Part shown: positions 63,903-64,000 of the stretch, piece by piece
Layout of the letters: every line of letters begins with the position of its first letter
How positions within the stretch are numbered: the stretch's first letter is position 1
From: an uncultured Coriobacteriaceae bacterium
Lineage (GTDB): Bacteria > Actinomycetota > Coriobacteriia > Coriobacteriales > Atopobiaceae
Direction of reading: 5' to 3'
Length of the DNA: 64,000 nucleotides
Assembly (NCBI GenBank): GCA_902790135.1
Contig: CADAQM010000004.1
Span: forward strand, 52,326 to 116,325
Made by a program: the position numbers and the translations under genes
Notes under the pieces: model-generated
What the model was told of the DNA's origin: nothing
What the model saw: the letters and a program-made list of their open reading frames with translations, nothing else
Database searches by the model: none

Positions 63903-64000
63903 TGAACTGCGTCCCAAAACTTGGACGACCAAATAAGTGCTAAGCAGCGAGGGACTGATTCCGGAACTCCTCCGGGGTCAGTCCCTTCAGTTTAACCTGC
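63903..64000 (-). mobile_element. Right end of an IS150-group IS3-family element, cut by window
   Basis: The terminal repeat begins TGAACTGCGTCCCAAAACTT at 63903, close to known IS150-group ends (TGTACTGCACCC...TTGGACGA). The transposase reads toward it from outside the window. Confidence 0.75.
63950..64000 (-). CDS. IS3-family transposase OrfB, C-terminal fragment
   Basis: The last 16 residues, KLKGLTPEEFRNQSLAA, followed by TAG (63950-63952), match the end of IS150-type OrfB DDE transposases (the KLKGLsP.eyR.qsl block). The rest lies beyond the right edge, so completeness cannot be judged. Confidence 0.8.

Overview
The window reads as a high-GC actinobacterial chromosome of the Coriobacteriia (Olsenella, Atopobium or Parolsenella type). 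This rests on strongly G/C-ending codons, gene repertoire (indolepyruvate:ferredoxin oxidoreductase, phenylacetate-CoA ligase, NADP-type glutamate dehydrogenase, a ClpP with the Coriobacteriia-like [22 protein letters not shown] start) and general protein character. The genus is inferred, not proven.

Region 1 (1 to about 12.5 kb) is a lower-GC accessory island lying on the 3' side of a tRNA-Pro gene (12579-12655). It holds the 3' part of a large SNF2/HepA-type helicase, a DUF3800 gene with a small unknown partner, a stranded phage scaffold plus major-capsid pair with a suspicious capsid C-terminus, an HNH protein, a lysine-rich protein with a Myb/SANT-like tail, several gene remnants, a DUF6508 gene, a zinc-ribbon protein coupled to an SPFH-GYF2 protein, and a Fic AMP-transferase. 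No integrase or att duplication was seen inside the window.

Region 2 (12.6-31.4 kb) is mostly core or semi-core. It contains two HAD phosphatases, a glutathione peroxidase with a visible promoter and dyad operator, a CDF metal exporter, a YtrA-ABC operon, a GH13 enzyme, tRNA-Gly, two lipoproteins, a broken ketopantoate reductase/cNMP-binding fusion, a preQ1-I riboswitch controlling a VUT-family queuosine-precursor transporter, an SDR, a diacylglycerol-kinase-like enzyme, gdhA, and a frameshifted double-glycine-leader (RiPP-precursor-like) gene.

Region 3 (31.4-48.5 kb) is housekeeping: tRNA-Leu, tig-clpP-clpX proteostasis genes, an SPFH protease-associated-type protein, a PF06541-tcdA-tatD operon, valS, a HIT protein, a phytol/dolichol-kinase-like protein, DUF389, then iorA-iorB and paaK for 2-oxoacid/arylacetate metabolism. 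ClpP lacks about ten residues normally present before its first active-site strand.

Region 4 (48.5-64 kb) holds a secreted DUF3472 protein, GNAT, MATE and DMT transporters, pepT, a TetR regulator, a 152-bp element with 27-bp terminal inverted repeats, a second PF06541 gene, three genes acting on S-adenosyl compounds (SAM hydrolase, SAH hydrolase, MTA/SAH deaminase), a STAS-kinase fusion, htpG, and the edge of an IS150-group IS3 element that runs off the right end.

A dispersed palindromic repeat family (core CTCCGTGGGAG with TGRCAC arms) sits just after stop codons at five places. At 15455-15542 two copies face each other to make a perfect 42-bp-arm inverted repeat.
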